DNA of 64,000 bases, taken from the NCBI GenBank assembly GCA_019722365.1, contig JADFUC010000671.1:1-64000 (forward strand), written 5' to 3'. Under the pieces are notes generated by a model. It saw only the letters and a program-made list of their open reading frames with translations. It searched no databases and was not told where the DNA came from. Position numbers and translations under genes: made by a program. This document shows positions 24,151 to 37,130 of this stretch, piece after piece. Within the stretch, counting starts at the first letter, position 1, and every line of letters starts with the position of its first letter. The stretch is from Lithospermum erythrorhizon. Its lineage: Eukaryota > Streptophyta > Magnoliopsida > Boraginales > Boraginaceae.

Positions 24151-26509
24151 CTCAAATACCCAAGTGGTCATATACTAAGTTCCCAAAAGGAATGATAAAA
24201 ATAGCCATTAAAACCATCCGGACCACCAACACTTTGCTTATCTAATGCGAATACCACTTTGACCTATCTAGCTCTTAGGCTCTGCCATTACTCTAAATTG
24301 TCTCTGACTGCGACTAGGTTGGGCATTATCAAGATTAAGACGAAGCTGAAGCTCCCACTAAATCTAGCACCACTTCGAAAGCAAGAATGTATGATCATTA
24401 CCTTTCCTCGCATGCTCATACCGCTTCGGCCGATTAGTTGGGTGTCTAGTACACGATTGTTCGACACTAACAAGAGTCCATATGTATTTACACGGCAGAT
24501 ACGCGCTTTCAAAGAAAAGTGGCCGGACAAGATCAGAGTAGGACAAACACGGAACCGGGCGGGGCTACCTCTTTCTCACCTACGACAGAGCGTAATACGC
24601 CGGTGGGATCAAGCCCATCCTTCAAGCAAAGCTTTACGGTTAGATCCGTAAGAGCACATTGCATGTTCCGAAATTCCGTATGTCCTTCCATCGCCCGCAT
24701 AACATAGTATATGTGGCCTTCCCGGCGCCCTAGCTGGACTCAAGACTAAATGTCTGGCTCAAGGATGCATTACCTCCTTTGGCGGGAGCTCAAGAACCTG
24801 CCTCACCAAAACCTATGGGAAGGGTCAGCAGATGTATGACTGCACCCCTTAGTGACCATCAAGGTGCTGAGATTGGAGTCAATCGCCCTTCCATGAGCGA
24901 TTCCGCACGGAGCTTAACCTCATACCGTGAGCGATTCAAGATATGACGCCATGAGTGGCTCATGTATGAGCAATTCAAGGAGTCAGCCTCAAGAGGCCAC
25001 CACAAGACTCAGCTAAGCCAATGAATGCATGACTTATTTGACCGCTGGTGGAGAAACTTTGATGATTTTATCTGTGTCCTAAGGTGTTTTCTCACGAACT
25101 TGTTAAATGGCGATTCTTAGACCTGCTATCGGGGTTTCACTTTACATGAGTAATGTGTGCTTTGACCTTTGTCTAAACTTCTCTCTAAATGTGAGAATTA
25201 TAAAGACTTGTGTTCTGTATACTATGTAGCTATGGCACACTGTATGGAATTGTACAACCGATATAACGGTTAGATTTTTGGCCTCGGAGAATTAACGGTG
25301 ATTATGATGCGCATCTCCAAAGATAAGACTGAATCACATTAATTCAAGGGCCACCAAGAAAAGTAATAGATGAGTTTAAGGGGACACAAATTCCTAATAG
25401 TACGCATCATAGAAATCGAGTGCAAGGGGATCATTTACATAATCGGTTAATTAGTAATCGGTTACAAGTAAATGGCCAAGAGATGAGCAAATAAGGCGGA
25501 AGCCTCGAATCCTCAGAAAGTGAGTGCTCTCGACAGATCCTGCCGGAAAGAGTCAAGGAAATATAAGATATTAGATCTCATAAATATGTCCGTTGAACAA
25601 TTTGATTGTACAAATCGATTTACTTACATTAATCATATTCACCAGATATAAGTTCAAATATATGTTCTGCTTGTTCGACAATTGACAGGTTAGATTAACT
25701 CGCATCATTGGGGTTATGATGGCTTACTAGGGTCCGCCTCATAATCTATATATTAATACTATGTTCGGTTAACATAAATTAGCATATTACTCTTTAAGTC
25801 AACTCCGAGCCTAAGAGGTCACACACAACAATACGACGTAACAATGCAAATTATAATCTTCCCAATGACATCGGCCGAAATAAATACCATTCTGGGGCGT
25901 GTTTTGAGGAGGAGATCTCGAGCTGTATGGGCCTAATGTCGATATATAATGGAGTAAACGAGGGAAACGCCTTGAGTCTCGCATTTATCTTTTTTCTAAA
26001 AGATTTTATGTAACAGTGCCCGCATGATCCAATGAGATGAGAAAGTTCTGTTAAAGAGAAACGTGAAGGAAACATTCGAGACTTTGAAAATCGAGCCTCG
26101 AGGATCTGTGATCCTGCTAAGTTTAGAATTTAATTATACACTCTGCTTATTATTTTGTACAATCCAGAAGTATGATTTGGGATCCGTTAAGTTTAGAAAC
26201 CCACTATTTATAAAACAATTTCTACTCTCATAAGAGGTTACTCATACTTTTCATAAATCTACCTACAAGAATAAAGCTTATGTTGTTTGTTTGATAATAA
26301 CAAATTATACTTATATTGGCAATCTTTTTATTGCATTAATGGAACGGCAGATGATATCAGTCCAATTAACGATTTAAAAAGCCAGCGAACTGAAATTGAA
26401 AATGGGCTCTTTGAAACCCACCCGAAGTCTATCCTATACCTAATTGAACACTTGGAGTCTTCGCCATCACCAACGATTCCATGGCCCGATTCTTATTTAC
26501 CTGTATGTT
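24151..26509. other. unassigned segment
   Basis: A 130-codon plus-strand frame at 24,259-24,651 and overlapping minus-strand frames are open, but no family is recognised. A short TGAGCGATTC repeat (three to four degenerate copies, 24,893-24,985) is present. The rest is AT-rich without a visible gene. Confidence 0.4.
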
Positions 26510-26612
26510 GACATTAAACCCTTTTAGTTTCTTCAACCTCTTGATTCAATTTTGTGTATTTTTTAAAACCTAATCGTCATTTTATATTCATAATAGGTTT
26601 CCCAATGGGGGC
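26510..26612 (+). repeat. inverted copy of 11,965-12,065
   Basis: Matches the minus strand of 11,965-12,065 through AAACCCTTTTAGTTTCTTCA and AAAACCTAATCGTCATTTTA. Confidence 0.8.
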
Positions 26613-27459
26613 GTAATCATTAATGGTGGCCCACACGTAACCGGATTTCGCAATATTGTTGGTGTTTTCACCGAATGGTTTACTACGTTGCATAACTACC
26701 ACCTTCATTTTAACATGTCAAATTATTTCAATAAGGAGATAAATTACATATCATCCTACATTTTTATGTGCTTTTATCAAAAGTTTAATCGATTACTTTG
26801 TAGGATAATAAAAAATAGTAAAAATATTATCCAAACATATTTTACCAGATTCACCCTGATTCCTTTCCAGTTAATTTTAAACATTATCTCCCTGATTTAA
26901 TTCTCTATCCAAACCGTAAGTTATTTATGTTAAATTGTTTGGGTTGATTATCATCAATATTTCGAATTTTGCATCAAGTGTAAAGTTAAAGAGGGATACG
27001 GAAGGTATTGTGGTTTATATTCTGATAACATCCACTTATTGTATTTCTTCTTTCCTTCTAAAAGCTTCTCATATTTGTCCGTGAATTTGATTACGAGGAC
27101 GGAAGGCCTGTTGGTAATAATTTATCGAGGCGAACAATTGAATTTTTAACGATTATTAGGTTTATGAACTTGATCATGAACTAAATCCAATGTCATTGTC
27201 GCGGTGATCAATCGACTGAGTAAACACTTCAGCTTCAGCAGTAGGCATGATGCAGCATGTCCTATTAACTATCCCATTAGCTGACTCACCTATGGGGCTA
27301 ATGACACGACACTCACAATCTGCATACTTAGTAATGATATATCTTAGCATATCTATGTCGTGGATTAAGTAACCTAAATTTAAGACTCTTAAATTGGATG
27401 CTTTTATTTTTTTCTTTTATGTATTTGATTTCTCTTTCTATATTTTTCTTATGTCATCA
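26613..27459. other. unassigned AT-rich segment
   Basis: Nothing recognised apart from short AT-rich open frames. Confidence 0.3.
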
Positions 27460-28020
27460 TCTCTTTCTATTAAAATCAATGTTTTGTTTCATTCTTGATA
27501 GACTTGCTTTTATAACCACCTTCTTCTCTCTCTCAGGCAGTTTATTCTTTTGCATTAATTAGGCACTTATTTCTTTCTCTATATTCCTTTGCTTTATTAA
27601 ACCCATTTAATGCTTAATTGTTATTGCGTGTAAACAAAAAAATATCGTAATTCGCTAGAAAAGGCTGGTGGGTTAATGATTTTGGTACTTCTAGACGAAT
27701 AATGTTTTGTTGACTAGGAGACGGCACCCTATGAATTATTGTAAGAATGTCGCTGTTTCATGTCTATTGTGAACAGGTCTGAGCTGTGGATATAAATTGG
27801 ATAACAAATATTTGTGGCGAGTAGACTCTAATGTGACTTCTTATTATATGATATGGCTGAGTCTGATTTCCCATCTGTTGGTATGTTCAAATTCACTAGT
27901 TGGCCCCCGTTGCCAAGACTTATTTGACAGCTTATCCAACTTGAGCATGTAGTAAAGTGAAATGGATGGTTTACTATGATTTTTTGTTTTTCATCAAGTG
28001 TTCTCGAAGTTTCATTTGGG
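27460..28020 (+). repeat. dispersed repeat, partner of 15,860-16,400
   Basis: See the partner copy: AAAATCAATGTTTTGTTTCA, ATAACAAATATTTGTGGC and ATGGATGGTTT occur in the same order and orientation. Confidence 0.75.
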
Positions 28021-28779
28021 GTAATGATTATGTTTATAATTCATTTTCAGCGTATTTTTAAACTGAATTTGAAAATGTTCATTTCTATTTTTTTCTAACC
28101 AAGATCATAAATTTAACACCGCTTCTGTAAGTGTCGCTGGAAGAGAAACAGTACAGATGTCTAATGATTTATAGGGACATCGTTTTATAAATATAGACTA
28201 TATCCCTCTTCCTTCTTTGTATTTGAAAATTGGAGAGATAATTTAGTGGTATATTGGGAAAGTTTTCTGACTGGGAAGATGATCAGACTTGGGTTCACCA
28301 TTGATACTTAAAATGTTATTTCACCCCTCGCGAGATACCTCAACTTCCAGAAAGACAATGACGCTTAATCGTTAAGATCCCCTGGGTCAGCTAACCTGCT
28401 AAGACTGACTTTATGTGAAAGAATCTTGCTAAAGTTTCGTTTAAAAAGAAGTTTCAATTGATTCATATATCGCGATTACCTTCAAATGTCCTAAGCACTC
28501 TTCACTGCTGTCCTGATTTTGGGGTTTTTAGTAATTGATCAACTAATTAATCATTTGTCTAACATTTTTTTTTTTTTTATAAATTTCAAACCCAACATTT
28601 GGGCTTACGTGTTAAAGAACAACCACTGTAAGAACATTCAGCTTGGTGCTAAGAATGAGAGAAAGTGAGAACATCAAGTAAAAAAGAAATGGAATCTATA
28701 ATGCGAGACCCGGATAAAAGCATCAAATAAACAGGATGCTTCGGCCTATGCTTGCTGCCCTTTTGCACCTATTCCATTG
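28021..28779. other. unassigned segment with a T run
   Basis: A T run near 28,566-28,580 would be an A tail on the minus strand and could mark the 3' end of the LINE remnant to its right. No gene was recognised. Confidence 0.3.
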
Positions 28780-29800
28780 ATGACGCACATCAGCTCATCT
28801 TGATGACCTTCAAGTCATCGTATCCTCCCTGAACCATGCCCAGTTTTGCCTCTAATCCGAAATAGCTTGCTCCTGGAACGGGTGTTACCACTATATTCAT
28901 GACTCCTGAAACGGGTGTGGGCGTTAACACTATATTCATGACTCTGGAACGGGTGTTACCCATCAACAGCCACATGGAACAAGCTGCACCCAATCCTAGC
29001 TAACTAAATGTTTAAGCTCATGTATTCAGTAGGTTACTAACACTATGAATTGTTCTGGAAAAGAGAATTCCCATCAATTATAAGATCAAGTGCCTGTCAA
29101 TTCATGTGCAGTGAAATTACTGAGCATTATCATTATTAATCTATAGGTCCCTAACAAGCACGAATAATGTAATTTAATCCTGGCCATCTGGCTTTCCAAC
29201 CAAAGTAGGCATTAACACTATGAAATTGTCCTGAAACGTAAGTTCCCATCACCAGTATTAACAAGTGTACTTAACCCCTCAATTTGCATGCATTGCCACC
29301 AAGAGCACTAACATATGAATGATCTATTGAAAGAAAGTACCCCATTCAATAAGCATTTTAAACTATGTACCGAACTACTAATTCGCTAATTAACAAGTAG
29401 GCATTAACACAATGAACTCTACCCCCTGAACGAAGTGTTACCCATCAACCTAAGGCAAGATCAAGTGTACCTAAACCTCCATTCCTTATGACTTTATAGT
29501 TGTTTTAAACATAAACAACAATTATTATAGAACTAATGAACAAGTATTTTTACAATGTACCAATCCGCCATTGTTCTATTTTTTCTTTATACAACACATG
29601 TAGCACATCTTAATTAGCCACCGGTTGCTTGTGAGTTTGACCCCCACTGAGCTTAAATTGTTCCCCACCTCCATTCAAGCAACACCTTAAGAAAGAGACA
29701 TAAGCATTAAATCTCATGAGAAGAGTAAATCCCCTTTCAATTATGAGATTCATCAAGTGTACTCCTAGCTCTGTTAATTCCTGAGCTACAATGGCACGCG
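28780..29800. repeat. degenerate tandem array, irregular period
   Basis: Blocks of the form CATTAACACTATGAA, a TGAACGG/TGAAACG block, TTCCCATCA and ATCAAGTGTAC recur near 28,880, 28,940, 29,035, 29,215, 29,300, 29,400 and 29,700, with spacing from about 60 to 300 bases. The first part (28,780-28,980) is also the partner of 12,130-12,330. Confidence 0.55.
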
Positions 29801-29949
29801 CTAATGTCAATTATAATGCAAAACTTGACTAATCATCAATCCAGTCTCACATAACCCTTTTAGATAGATAACCAGAAGCTGCGAGCGCCCCATATCACAT
29901 CTGTCTCCTTCTCCTGGCTACTTTAGTAACCTAGTCAGCAAATCTTATT

Positions 29950-32375
29950 TATTTCCCTATGAACGTGATAAATTATTGCCCTCAAGTCCTCAAGAAGCCT
30001 CTAATTCTTTAGAACCTGTTTACTAAGTACCACGGGTGCCTCACCTCTCTGCTGACAGCACTCAAAATAGCTGAATCACCTCCAAAGCACCCAAGACCAT
30101 TCTTAAACCATTCTACAAAATAATGTCGCTGCTAATGGGTTTGCACTTGGTCTTCGAGAACCTATCACCACAACCAGGTCCCCAAGCAATTCCTCAACAC
30201 TCATCCTAAGCCCGCCATGCCATTCTTTTAGCTTTAGTGCATCAACATTCATCTTTAATACCCCAGTGGGTGGTGGTTCTATCCTATAATTCTAGGCTGC
30301 TTTAAAGTGAGTAGTGATATACTTTAACCCCAAAGTCGCGGCTAGAGTAGCATTCTATACCAGAATTTTGACTTCATATGCATTCCCATACCAGAATTTG
30401 ACTTCATACTCACTACACTAATATTCAAGCAAATTTGCAGGATCCTTGCATGTATAGATATGAAATCATAAGCTTATTATTGTAAGCTTCAATATTCTTG
30501 CATTCCAAAGAACCCAAAGAATGACCACAGTGGCATCACTGCCTAACATGGCTCTTTGTGATTTAGCAGATAATGACCAATATTATTGCTTAATGAGCCG
30601 AGGCAAATGGAATGCGTCTAAAACCAGCTAACTCGCAAAGAACCTCCATATCAGAGCCTGGCAACCTGACTGGAGAAAATATATGCTTCAGCATCTCATA
30701 GTTATGACAACAAACACATTGTAGCCAGTATAACCCTCTTGCTTGTTGTATTTCATCAACCGGTAACCAACGGTGAAGCACCCCACACCATAAATGACAT
30801 TTTTAAGGAACATCTCTGCCAAATAGTCGAAACCATTGAGTTAGCTGATTGTCGCACTCCGTAGGCTGACTTGAACGAGAACTTTCCATCATTGGACAAC
30901 TTCCAGAACAGTCTATCTCTCCTGGCCGATTGATATCAACCTTGAGAATTTTTCGAACCATATCTTCCAACAACCTCTCTTAATTTCTCTCTCATCCCAT
31001 CTTCCATTGAGCCAGGAAGTCTTACCTTAACTCCTCTCCCATGAAGCCGTATATCAGTTGAAAGCAGACATATCAAGCCATACGTCCAGCCAGAAATCAC
31101 ACCCTACTACCCAAAATACAATGCAAATTTTCCTCCACTTCTTCCCTGTACTTTGGCCAGATTTCGCCAACCTGATAATCCGAGGCGGCTCGAAAGCAGC
31201 CCAGATGCCTCTATTACAATATCTAGCCAGCATATAATTACTCTTTACAATGTCTCTCCCTCTCTAACCTGAACCATGACTTCCTAGTCTTCCTATGGAG
31301 GTCTTCGAAAGTCCTAAAATTAAGACCACCTTCCTGATAGGGACCACAAAGATCTTCCGATTTACACCAAGGACAATCAGCCCCAAAGAAATCTATTAAA
31401 GATCCTTTCAATTCTTCCAGCTACCCCCACCGGCATTGGCATGACCTGCAAATAATAATAAGGCAAAGAAGACAAAACGGATTGCAGTAAAACAATGCGC
31501 CCTCCAAACGAGAGTTGTTTAGAGCTCCACGACAACCTCTTCTAATTTCACCACTCACCATGTCTGAGTCTTGGCAGATCCCCAAATACGAGAAGGGCCC
31601 CTTTGGCGAAACCGGTAACTATGAGAACTATATTTGGTCGAGAAACCGCAGTATTTGAGGCCAACACTACCGTGCTCTTCTCTGTATTATCACTTTCACC
31701 CGACACCATCCGATAGTGAGCTAGGAAGTCCATAATCTTCGCTAGAGCCGACCTGCTTCCATTTGCAAAAATCGGGCACTCATCAGCAAATGCTAGACAC
31801 GGAACTCTTACCGAGCATCCATTCTTATATGCTAGATCCTCATTCTCCTAATGTAACTTGGCTAGCCTCATGTATAGTCTCAAAGAATATAAAGAAATAT
31901 AAGATCACCCTGTCGTGACTTTTCCGACTTGAAGTATCCTGAAAGTTCACCACATTGCTGAGAATCTAAAATATTAATTATTATCACAACACATTCTGTC
32001 AATCCATTTATTATGAAAGCCAAACTTCCTCAAGACCAAAACAATAAAATTCCACATATCGAGATTGAGTATAACATTATCCGCTCGATTCTTCGTTCTC
32101 TTATTACCAATGCATTGCACCATCTCTTGAGCCAAAAGGATGTTATCATGTATTTGCCTACTGGTACAAAACCAGCCTGATACTCCAAGATAAGCTTGGG
32201 AAGGAGTTTGGCTAACCTGTTGCTACACTTGGAAACAGACTTATTATAGAAATTGCAATAAACTGATCTGTCTGAATTGTCAAGTTTTGTGGTTGATCAC
32301 ATTTGAAAATTAGAGCTATCACCGTAGAGGTTAGGCCTCGTAGCTTAGCACCTCCTATAAAACATATCAATTAAG
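29950..32375 (-). pseudogene. LINE (L1-like) remnant, copy 2: reverse transcriptase, zinc-binding and RNase H regions
   Basis: Read on the minus strand, 32,375-31,440 repeats the reverse-transcriptase fragment of copy 1, including a FADE motif at 31,779-31,790 where FADD is expected. A connection region follows (FWKLSNDGKFSFKSAYGVRQ near 30,855-30,915). Next is a zinc-binding region at 30,590-30,790 (LHRWLPVDEIQQARGL, then CVCC and HIF), then an RNase H start (PPTGVLKMNVDA near 30,240-30,280). This is the normal domain order of plant L1 elements. It is truncated at its 5' side, which makes it a typical dead copy, and has many frameshifts. Confidence 0.85.
30590..30790 (-). pseudogene. LINE zinc-binding (zf-RVT) segment, copy 2
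   Basis: An open stretch on the minus strand reads VLHRWLPVDEIQQARGLYW then QCVCCHNYEMLKHIF. This fits the zinc-binding region that follows LINE reverse transcriptases, where a Cys-x-x-Cys is followed by His and then Cys. The last cysteine position appears lost. Confidence 0.8.
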
Positions 32376-32499
32376 AGGTGGAATATTTCACCAAAAAGAT
32401 AATATTTTTTAAGATAACTTTTAAATTTTTGAAGAATTTATAATTTAAGTAATTAATTACGTGAAAATGGAATAAATACCTACATTTTTTTATCAATCG

Positions 32500-33510
32500 A
32501 TAGATGTCATAAAATGACAAACAATAACAATATAGCACCCAAACGGCGTAAAACAACGTGTGCTAAAACTAAAACAATATCGTTGGTGAATGGCACAAGC
32601 GAAATAATGTGGTGATGATGAGACCAATGTTCCTCCCTCTGATTCACCATCCAATGTACCACAATACGAAGTGTGCTGGAACGAACTCTATATCTTTCGC
32701 CAAATATAGTATATCGCCCACTCATCAACAAGCTCATCTGGCCCTTGTAATCCCCTTTAGACAAAGCACCAGCTACTGAATCTGCTCTTCATACGATCCT
32801 TTCTCTCCAATTGTTTCGCTAAGCAAATTCAAGTCCTGTTCAGATTATATCTCTCCCGCCAGAAGGGGCTGACGTGAATCTGCTGGAAAAAAGGCTCCCA
32901 AAACTCGCTGTTGCTATAAGTCGTCCAACTGACCCCAGCAGTTGCTCCATATCTCGCTTTCCTTCCTATATGCATCATCGACATTTACCTTCACCCATCC
33001 CCTGCTGGTTGTTGCCATCTCTCAACAGTCGACGCCTCTACTAACAATTTCACATCAAATGTGTACTCTACACTATTTGGTTGATGTACCTCTTTGAAGT
33101 CATCCGACAGCTTGACACCTGCTTCTCAAAGTTGAGCAAATCATGTCTTACTTCATTGAATAAAATAGTACTAAAAGCCTTTAATAATTCGATACAGTGC
33201 AAGTTTATCCTAGGTAGAAATTCTTGGTGATCTTGATCCCAATGAATGCAGAGTTCTGATCCACCATTCCTTTAAATGAGCTCCACCTCCGTCCACCAGT
33301 GTTCAAGCACCAAGGTGATGCAAACCAAAATCTTCAGTGGGATGCATGCGTATCGAGGTCCTCCTTTCACCATTTCATAACACACAGTACTCTCCACTAT
33401 AACACCGTCTTCTTGCTTATCCTTGTAGGTAGAAGTTATGGCATGCTTCCATAAGAACGATTTGACTTGAGGTGGTATCTTAAGGACCACACTGATTTCC
33501 AGCAACCATC
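32500..33510 (-). pseudogene. second LINE remnant: zinc-binding and RNase H regions
   Basis: The minus strand at 33,272-33,505 reads LKIPPQVKSFLWKHA and then GVIVESTVC, the usual start of the zinc-binding segment after plant LINE reverse transcriptases. An RNase H-like region follows (WVKVNVD-type start near 32,990, then SIEFVPAH-type sequence near 32,690). It differs from the LINE at 29,950-32,375 and lies upstream of it in the same orientation, so two separate LINE insertions are arranged head to tail. Only the C-terminal part is present. Confidence 0.75.
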
Positions 33511-33989
33511 CTTAGCACCTCCATTACTCCCTTCATTCATTTCCCAAATCGCCACTCCTCCTCATGTACAAGGAATTTGATCTGATTACATGATTTTTCT
33601 GTTAAAATCCAAAATCCTGGATTTGATTTAAAACGTAGTAAAATCATCCTATTATCCCAAATCCTGTGATTTTGACCTGGATGATTCTATTTCAATAATC
33701 AAATTTTAAACATAATCAAAATTTATAAATAACTAAAATTTACGTATAACCATAAAAAGATTAACAAATTAAACATATTACTTATATCAAATTTAATATA
33801 AATTAAATCATAATCAAATATTAAAATAAACAACTATTAAACAAATAATCAACAAAATTGGAAAATTAAATCAACTTTTACCAAACTTACACTACTTTCT
33901 ATGGTACAGGGGGGGATGGATTCAGCGGAGGCTCAGCCACCGCCTCTAGCTCAAGGCTTCATCAAACGCTGGGCGTGTGGAATCGGTAT
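33511..33989. other. unassigned, very AT-rich
   Basis: Includes ATTTTG/CAAAATC-rich tracts near 33,600-33,700 and an ACAGGGGGGGATGG block at 33,906 that is reminiscent of hAT terminal sequences. No gene was recognised. Confidence 0.3.
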
Positions 33990-34390
33990 AAATAAGGCTG
34001 AGTTTTATCTTTTAATTAGAAATTTTAAAAAAAATAGTTTTATTAACAACCGGACCGACAGTATCCTGTGATTTTTAATTCATATCCGATCAGTCCTAAG
34101 AGTTTTATTTTTTACATGTTAAACATCCGGCCCGGACGGATGAGATCCGAAAATCCGGGCGACCGACCGATTCAAGTTTTTTTTTTCCGATATCCACCTA
34201 AGCCCTCCTCATATCCATAAGACATTTATACCTTTGAAACCGTGAATGTGAATTTACATTTTGTAATGGTGCCATATAAGTCAAGTTTCAATCAACCACC
34301 AGTATTTCTAAAATATCGAGCGCAGCTCCTTCCCGCTACTTCATAACTCGCTTATCCGCATTCCCCATTGACAATCAACCGGACATATGA
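33990..34390 (+). repeat. dispersed repeat with ATCCGG motifs, partner of 12,360-12,760
   Basis: See the partner copy; block order and orientation are the same. It lies just left of the hAT remnant. Confidence 0.75.
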
Positions 34391-34534
34391 ATGCCTAATC
34401 ATTATAGCGGTGCTCCAGTCCCGGTAACAAGTTCGACGCGCCTGTGCCCCCTTAACTAAACCGCCGGCCGCTAGTGGCCACGGGCCCACTCAAGTTCTGC
34501 GCCCACTTTTTAGCGGCCTGAGGAGATCGGTACT

Positions 34535-34875
34535 GGCGAATACCAAACGGTACCACGCTTCGTCTCCTTATAATAATAATGCCGACCATTTTCTCGATGA
34601 ATGGTACCGCTGGTTTTAAACGGTACCACGCTTGTTAAACCAACGACTAGTTTTCAGAACGCCTATAATGTAATAACGGTTATCAGAGGAATAACGGAAT
34701 GCCCTCGATCAAATCGGCATTCACGCTTATTACCAACCGCCATATAATCTATTTTATAATTAAACGCGGTACTTTAAACAAACGGTACTCACGCTTAGTA
34801 CCAACGGCAACATAACGCGTTGGTTTTCAGATAAACGCGGGTACCGCTTAATTTAAACGGTCCAATGCTTATTGC
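34535..34875. repeat. AAACGGTAC-rich subterminal array
   Basis: AAACGG occurs at about 34,539, 34,616, 34,781 and 34,856, mostly followed by TACC, with CACGCTT blocks between. This is the clustering expected of transposase binding sites at an Ac-like end. Confidence 0.6.
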
Positions 34876-35339
34876 CCGCAAAAGTCAAAAAATACTATGG
34901 AGAGGTCTAGTAAGTGATAATACCTTCCTTCATTTCTCACAATTCACAATCATTTGTAAAGAAACTCCAAAGCAATAACAAGCAATCTCAAAATCTTATA
35001 TCAAGAATTATATTGAAATCTAAGGATTCTATTCTAAGGCGTGGGCTTGTTCATTCCAATCTACAATCTACACCTACAATCCTACATTACTCCATCTCCT
35101 GCTCGTTATTATCTACCAACTTTTATAAATTGTGATATTTTGTTCTTCTTAAATTAATGGCATCAAACGTAATTCTGTAAAAATGTTCAAAGTGCTGAAA
35201 ATATGTCTATTAATGATTTATGTTAATTTAGAGGATGATAATCAGATGGACTAACTACCCATTATTAACTCTCAATCTAATAATGAAAGGAAAAAAAAAC
35301 TTCATGGATTTGGAAATATTTTAATTGAGACTCAAAAAC

Positions 35340-37130
35340 AAACGGCAACTTGTATAAATTGTAAGGCTACCTCTATCATGGAAAACGAAGGGGTAAAGTG
35401 AACCGATCATCTTAAGGGGACACTTAGCGGGTCATAAGATCACTAAAGATAAATGTGATGTGGTACACACAACTATCGATATCCAAACCAAAGAACTTTA
35501 AGATTCGCTTATGATCAAACTGGGCGAAATTTGTAACGGTAGTCTTTGCCTTTTAATCATTGTAAGGCGATGATGCATTTTACTAAATGGATTCAAAATG
35601 TCGTTAATCAGCCATAATGTGATCCCCCTCACTACTTTACTTAACCTACGCTTAAATATTTAAAAAATGAGCAGAGATTCTAGGTAACACTCTTACGAAT
35701 TTGCCTTTATAAATGTTTGACTAGTGATATTGGTGTCTTTGATTTTTGATATAATGTGTGTAACATGTCATTGGATTGATCAAGATTGGGTTGGTCTTAC
35801 AAAGGAGAATTATATTTTAGATCGACAAGCAAACATAACAATATTCAAATTTTCTTTAAGGTATACTAAGATGTACAAGTTAACAATGATTACAAATGTT
35901 TGAATAAGATTACTTCACTCTCATTTATATATCCAATACCGCTTCAATCGAAAATCTAAAGATGTCTATTAAACCGATTTTAGTGAACTTTTTCATGTTA
36001 GATGTTTGCGTCACGCCCTTCAATTAAGGTTGCTAAAGATGGAATAAAAGTTGTCTGGGATTTAGTTTGTTTTACCAATTGCAGTCACAATTTGTTAAGT
36101 ACGGCAAAAGAAGACACAGAAGAAAATTGGTCGAGGCTTCCTAGTTGAAGCTTTCATGAAATTAATTTTGGACCTGCGAAACCAGAAGAACTCACTATGA
36201 TCTACTAGTTCGTGCATATATGTGTGTTAAATCTCCGATTTTTATGAGTAAGTAGATGTCTGATCAGTGAGTATTATACCACTCATATAGTTACTAATTC
36301 AAAGATTATTATGAATTACTTAAGTTTCTAGAGCCAATTAAAGATTTATTTAAAGTTTTTTCAAACTCAATCCGAGCCAAATATTCATCTTGCTTTAGAA
36401 TATCTCCATTCATACCAAACATAGAAATGATTATGTTGTTGCAGATATGATTCGTAATATGGAAGATAAGTTTTTAAAATATTTCTCATCCTATCACATG
36501 AATATGCAATTAGTATAATCTTCGATCCTAACGCTTAAATTAAAGCATTTTAATTTCATGAAACTGATTATGAATCTTTACTACCCTTTAATCCGTAACT
36601 AAAGAGTTTTTGATTAAAATGGAAAAATTTGAATTGAAACGATATGTATAACATATATATACCAATCAGTTGCATGACAAGGTAAGGCCACACCTTCAAG
36701 TACAAAGTTTAATGTGCCCCGCACGTGAATTTAAACATTTAAGTCAACATGATCACCTTAGAAATGCGTTATTATAGGGTGAAATGAATCAATCGCCCAC
36801 AAGACACGAACGGTTAACTCAATATTTAACTAACTTTGAATCGGTATCAATATAATGATAAAACTTTTGATATATTAAATGTGGCTTAAATAAGTAGTTT
36901 TGTTTCCGGGTCTCTGTCAAGATTTAATAAAAAGAAATATTTTCTAGTACGGGCGGGTTACAATACACTCAAAGACGCTCAAGACTTATGCTCGGCGACA
37001 GCGTATGCGCAAAATCAAGGATCGAATGGCCGAGCATAGATCCAAGATAAAGATGGAACGAAGGAAAGATATGTTCTGAAGATCTTATTGACATCGAGGA
37101 AGAAATTGAAGAAGATGTAAGCAGAAGAAC
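35340..37130 (+). pseudogene. hAT transposase pseudogene
   Basis: Three parts of a hAT transposase appear in order on the plus strand, each broken by stops. A BED-type zinc finger remnant is at about 35,345-35,470 (CINCK, then a HLRGHLAGHK-like stretch). A core region at 35,975-36,620 has FHVRCVCHALQL, later NMEDKFLKYFSSYHMNMQL and a DPNA block corresponding to the family DPR(Y/F)K region. The C-terminal dimerisation region is at 36,935-37,130 (FSSTGG, then RRSRL, then an acidic EEEIEED tail). The full protein would normally be 600-700 residues; no frame longer than about 80 codons survives. Confidence 0.75.

Noticed and set aside
24259..24707. 130-codon plus-strand frame
   Set aside because: It is overlapped by open frames on the other strand and in another frame; no domain recognised.
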